Assembly: GCF_002283365.1 (NCBI RefSeq)
Contig: NZ_MQWD01000001.1
Coordinates: 129,948-193,947 of the forward strand
Direction of reading: 5' to 3'
Length of the DNA: 64,000 nucleotides
Source of the DNA: Rubrivirga marina
Lineage (GTDB): Bacteria; Bacteroidota; Rhodothermia; Rhodothermales; Rubricoccaceae
A model generated the notes under the pieces. It saw only the letters and a program-made list of their open reading frames with translations. It was not told the origin of the DNA and made no database searches. Positions 61,293 through 64,000 of this stretch are shown piece by piece. Numbering within the stretch: the stretch's first letter is position 1; each line of letters begins with the position of its first letter. The translations under genes were made by a program, and so were the position numbers.

Positions 61293-61489
61293 GCCCTCGT
61301 CCGGCCACGACTTCCGCCCCACGCCCGCTTCCCTCCAGATGGCCGAGTTGTGCTGTGCTGGACCGCGACCGGGTGGGTCTTGTCGAGGCCCTTCGTTCGG
61401 ACCCCCGCCGCACCGTTCCAGACGCAGAGAGCTCGTTCCTGCTTCCCGAAGCGCTCGACAGTAGCGCGCACCCCTCTAGCCCTTGCCAC

Positions 61490-62035
61490 ATGCGTCAGCG
61501 CACTCCCCTGCGGATGCGGGCGGTCCGCCTTGAACTCCTCTCAGCCAGACTCGATCACATGGCCGGCGAACTCGACGCTCCGGAACGGCTCTCCTCGCTC
61601 CTCGATGCGGAGGTGCCGAAGAGTTGCCTCCCGGGGAGTACGATCGCGACGCCGTGGCGTATTTCCATGAGCGGTGGTTCCAGGACGGACCGGCCGCCGT
61701 GGGGTGGTACGGGTGGTATGCCATCTCTCGTCCGGAGGCCGAGGAACCGAGACGCCTCATCGGCGCGGGGGGGCTATCCCGGCCCACCCGAGCCCAACGG
61801 CGCCGTAGAGATCGGATCCTCTACCGCCCCAGAGCGCCAGGGGAACGGATTCGCGACCGAGCTCGCGCAGGCCCCCGTCGAGCGGGCGCTGACGGCCCCC
61901 GAAGTCGCGCGCGTCGTCGCCCACACGACGGTTGAGAACGTGGCGTCGGTCCGAGTGCTGGAGCGGTGCGGGTTTGCGCCGATGGGACCGGGCGCGGACG
62001 TGGGGACGGTGCGGTGCGAGGGGGCGCGGTGCTAG
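61490..62035 (+). pseudogene. GNAT acetyltransferase broken by two frameshifts
   Basis: The N-terminal frame (MRQRTPLRMRAVRLELLSAR to LDAEVP) stops matching near 61616. The protein continues in another frame as LPPGEYDRDAVAYFHERWFQ to RRLIGAGG, and near 61770 it returns to the first frame as YPGPPEPNGAVEIGSS. The acetyl-CoA loop ERQGNGFATEL and the C-terminal NVASVRVLERCGF are typical of RimJ-like GNAT enzymes. The first shift looks like a lost G (GTGCCGAAGAG for GTGCCGGAAGAG) and the second like an extra G in a run of seven, so both may be assembly errors. If they are real, the gene is dead. Confidence 0.78.
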
Positions 62036-62422
62036 GCGGCCTCCCGCTCACCTCGGCCGACGGCGTACGGAAAGACGCGGGGTCGGGAGGGGACCGGACA
62101 CTGTTTCTGAATGGGTTTCCGTACGGAATCGGCCCCACCAGGGCCATTGTGGGAGGACTGCCTCAGCGCCGGCGAAAGGGGCCGTTGTGAGACGGGAGGC
62201 GTGACTGTCGCACCGGCAACGAACCCGCTACAGCGAGGCTCTGCACCGACCACCCCGCTGCCATCGTGCCTCCGCGAGGACGGACCGGTTGTGGGACCCC
62301 TCTGCAAATTGGGCCCGCTCGACGGTTGCCGCGTCAGTTGGGCTCTCCCACAGCACGCCCTACGATCGTCCCCCGAGCTCTGCGCTGGCCGAGCTCTCCG
62401 GAAGCTCGGACCGCTCAGGCCA
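62036..62422. other. Intergenic stretch without recognisable gene
   Basis: About 390 nt between the GNAT pseudogene and the zinc protease gene. Frames here lack protein-like sequence. A small inverted repeat (CCGAGCT/AGCTCGG, 62389-62409) lies just downstream of the protease stop and could be a weak terminator on the minus strand. Base composition is slightly less GC-rich than the neighbours. Confidence 0.5.
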
Positions 62423-63181
62423 TCACGGGTTGAGCTGCGCGAGCCCGATGATCTCTTGGGGGGAGAGCTCCGAGAGCTCCAACACGGTCTTCCCCGAGTT
62501 CGCCATCGCCCGGTGCACGAGGTACCGGCCCGTCCGGTAGCCGATCGCTTCCCGTCCGTCCGGGTGCGCGAACATCCACTCGACGTAGTCCGCGTCGTTC
62601 GGGAGCGCCAGGATCTCGCGGGCCCACTCGTCCACGTCGTCGGGGTACTCGTTGGCCGCGAGCACCCGCCCGGTCTGCTCCTCGGCGAACACCTCGGCCA
62701 GCCCCTCATTGACCGCCGCGACGGCGATCCCCGGCCCGAAGCGGTTCTCGCGGATGGTCCAGCCCCGCGCCTGATGATGGAGCTCGTGGAAAAGCGCGTT
62801 CCGGAGCCCGGCCGCCGCGGCAGGCCCCCCCTCGAGCCGGCGGGAGATCTCGATGAGCACTTCGCCTGGCGCGTCCGCGCGCCCCGACACTCCGCCGACG
62901 CCCGAGAGGTCGCGGTCCACGCGCGCGACCACGACGCGAATCCGTCGGGGGAGGTCCGCCAGGAGCGCGCGGGACCTCGCCTCGACGTCGACGACGACCT
63001 CCGCGATCCGCGCCTTCTCGTCCACCGTGAACGGGGTGGCCGCCAGGTCCGGCGGGGCACTCCCGGCGAAGTCGAACGTGGGGCTCTCGGCGAACTCGAC
63101 CTCCAGGCCGGGCTCCGCCGAGGGCGCCCGCGACGCGACGAGCGACGCGAAGAGGAGGAGCGCGACGCGGTGACAAACCAT
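62423..63181 (-). CDS. Exported DUF2268-like zinc-dependent protease
   Basis: 252 residues with a signal-like leader (VCHRVALLLFASLVASRAPS). The domain has the pattern of DUF2268 predicted Zn-dependent proteases: VDEKARIAEVVVDVEARSR, RNALFHELHHQARGW (HExxH with His about 132 and 136) and VNEGLAEVFAEEQTGR with the likely third ligand Glu (about 160-165). It ends shortly after IGYRTGRYLVHRAMANSGK. In characterised genomes this family is often encoded near stress or sporulation functions, but its substrates are unknown. It stands alone, 234 nt downstream of the LysR gene on the same strand. Confidence 0.78.
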   Translation of the reverse strand: MVCHRVALLLFASLVASRAPSAEPGLEVEFAESPTFDFAGSAPPDLAATPFTVDEKARIAEVVVDVEARSRALLADLPRRIRVVVARVDRDLSGVGGVSGRADAPGEVLIEISRRLEGGPAAAAGLRNALFHELHHQARGWTIRENRFGPGIAVAAVNEGLAEVFAEEQTGRVLAANEYPDDVDEWAREILALPNDADYVEWMFAHPDGREAIGYRTGRYLVHRAMANSGKTVLELSELSPQEIIGLAQLNP

Positions 63182-63415
63182 GAGACGCGAGGAGGGCGAG
63201 ACAGGGTGGGGCGGTAAGCCGTGACGATCAAACTGCTTAGCCGGACGTCGGCCACCCCGCGAAGGTTACAGGGGCGCGGAGAAGCTCGGCGAGGGGATGA
63301 GCATTGCGATGGTGGTCGTGGCCACCTCGTCGAGGTGGTCGCCGGTCGTGAGGAGGACTTCGCTGGGCTCCCTTCCCGCGCGAAGATCTGTGATCTGGCC
63401 CTCAGGCCCGGTTGC

Positions 63416-64000
63416 CTAGGCACGACCACGCCGGCAAGAACTTGTGGGCGCCTCAGGTAGCGCTGGGCGCGCAGAGGGCTCCTTGCTGTTCCCAACGCCC
63501 TCTGAACCTCGCCATGGCGCAGGATCGAGCGCGTCGAGCAGGAGGTCGAGGAACGCCTGCGTCCGCGCCGAGCGGCCGCGTCGGGACCCGAGGAGGGCCG
63601 TGACGTCGGCGGGGGGGAGGGTGTACTCGGGGAGGACGCGGACGAGGCGGCCGGCTCGGACATCGTCGGCCACGTGCCACTCGGATCGAACCATCATACC
63701 GAGGCCGTCGAGGGCCCAGGTCCGCAGCACCTCGCCGTCGTTCGACGCGAGGGCGGGCGTGACGCGCACGGCGTCCTCCCGGCCGTCGCGCGTGAACCGC
63801 CAGAGCGACGTGTCCTCCTCGTTCTCGCGGAGCACGAGGGGGGCATGGTCTACGAGGTCGACCGGGGCGGCAGGCGTGCCGGCGTCTGCGAGGTAGGCCG
63901 GCGCGGCGACGAGCCACCGGTCGTTCGGGGCCAGGCGGCGGCCGACGAGCGAGGTCTCGCGGAGCTCGCCGATGTGGACCCAGAGGTCGTACGCCGCCGC
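63416..64000 (-). CDS. LysR-family transcriptional regulator, C-terminal part
   Basis: The last 194 codons are present; the DNA-binding N-terminus lies beyond the right edge. The sequence is the substrate-binding domain of an LTTR: YDLWVHIGELRETSLVGRRL, RWLVAAPAYLADAG, VDHAPLVLRENEEDTSLWRF, LASNDGEVLRTWALDGLGMM and ADDVRAGRLVRVLPEYTLPP, ending with RSARTQAFLDLLLDAL. This order fits the aromatic- and metabolism-linked LysR regulators that control a divergently encoded gene. A poorly conserved tail of about 35 residues follows. The ligand and target are not visible in the window. Confidence 0.9.
   Translation of the reverse strand, partial: AAAYDLWVHIGELRETSLVGRRLAPNDRWLVAAPAYLADAGTPAAPVDLVDHAPLVLRENEEDTSLWRFTRDGREDAVRVTPALASNDGEVLRTWALDGLGMMVRSEWHVADDVRAGRLVRVLPEYTLPPADVTALLGSRRGRSARTQAFLDLLLDALDPAPWRGSEGVGNSKEPSARPALPEAPTSSCRRGRA

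Noticed and set aside
62032-63663. 543-codon minus frame across the zinc protease and the LysR end
   Set aside because: Ser/Arg-rich shadow frame without domains; the protease and LysR frames are clearly protein-like.

Overview
The window is very GC-rich (about 70 % by eye) and looks like a chromosome segment of a Rhodothermia bacterium (Bacteroidota sensu lato, probably Rubricoccaceae such as Rubrivirga or Rubricoccus). This is inferred from the base composition, the frequent type IX secretion (T9SS) sorting tails of the form LGRxVATL...AGxH...G.Y.Y.L..G, the absence of Shine-Dalgarno sequences, and promoter-like elements resembling TAnnTTTG. No rRNA, tRNA, CRISPR array or insertion sequence was seen.

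Layout. 1-2530 (minus): a membrane-anchored SGNH hydrolase (cut by the left edge) behind a SurA-like double-parvulin chaperone. 2626-48555: a CAZyme locus of about 46 kb for plant hemicellulose. It runs as: a minus block with a T9SS beta-helix protein, a TonB-dependent receptor and a CBM-GH10 xylanase; a minus operon GH43-SGNH-GH97-GH9-GH2; a divergent plus operon SASA esterase-CE1-GH43/CBM6; a lone alpha/beta hydrolase (minus); a plus operon CE1-ThuA-PQQ/cytochrome c dehydrogenase-Tat sugar isomerase; a minus operon GH51-GH30-GH127-GH95 with a GH3 between GH127 and GH95; and a divergent plus operon GH43-GH51-CE15. Nearly all products have signal peptides. Only GH10, GH30, one GH43 and the beta-helix protein carry T9SS tails, so long xylan is probably cut at the surface and fragments are trimmed, de-esterified and partly oxidised in the periplasm. 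No SusC/SusD pair is present; the only receptor is of the TIGR01782 type.

48.6-55.2 kb: a compact regulatory island with an FAD monooxygenase, a secreted T9SS protein, two cupins and two tandem LuxR-type regulators, one frameshifted. Four promoters here share the same palindrome at exactly the same distance (23 nt) from a TAGCGTG-like element, which suggests a local LuxR regulon. 55.3-64 kb: an OmpA-family protein, a diheme cytochrome c, a putative metalloprotease of unrecognised family, another T9SS protein, a twice-frameshifted GNAT acetyltransferase, a DUF2268-like zinc protease and the C-terminal part of a LysR regulator.

Regulation. Two divergent promoter regions in the CAZyme locus (21.2 and 43.05 kb) carry a 24-bp element identical at 23 positions, and a related palindrome lies upstream of the xylanase together with GAAGCGCTTC boxes. 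These look like LacI-family operators, but no LacI gene is in the window.
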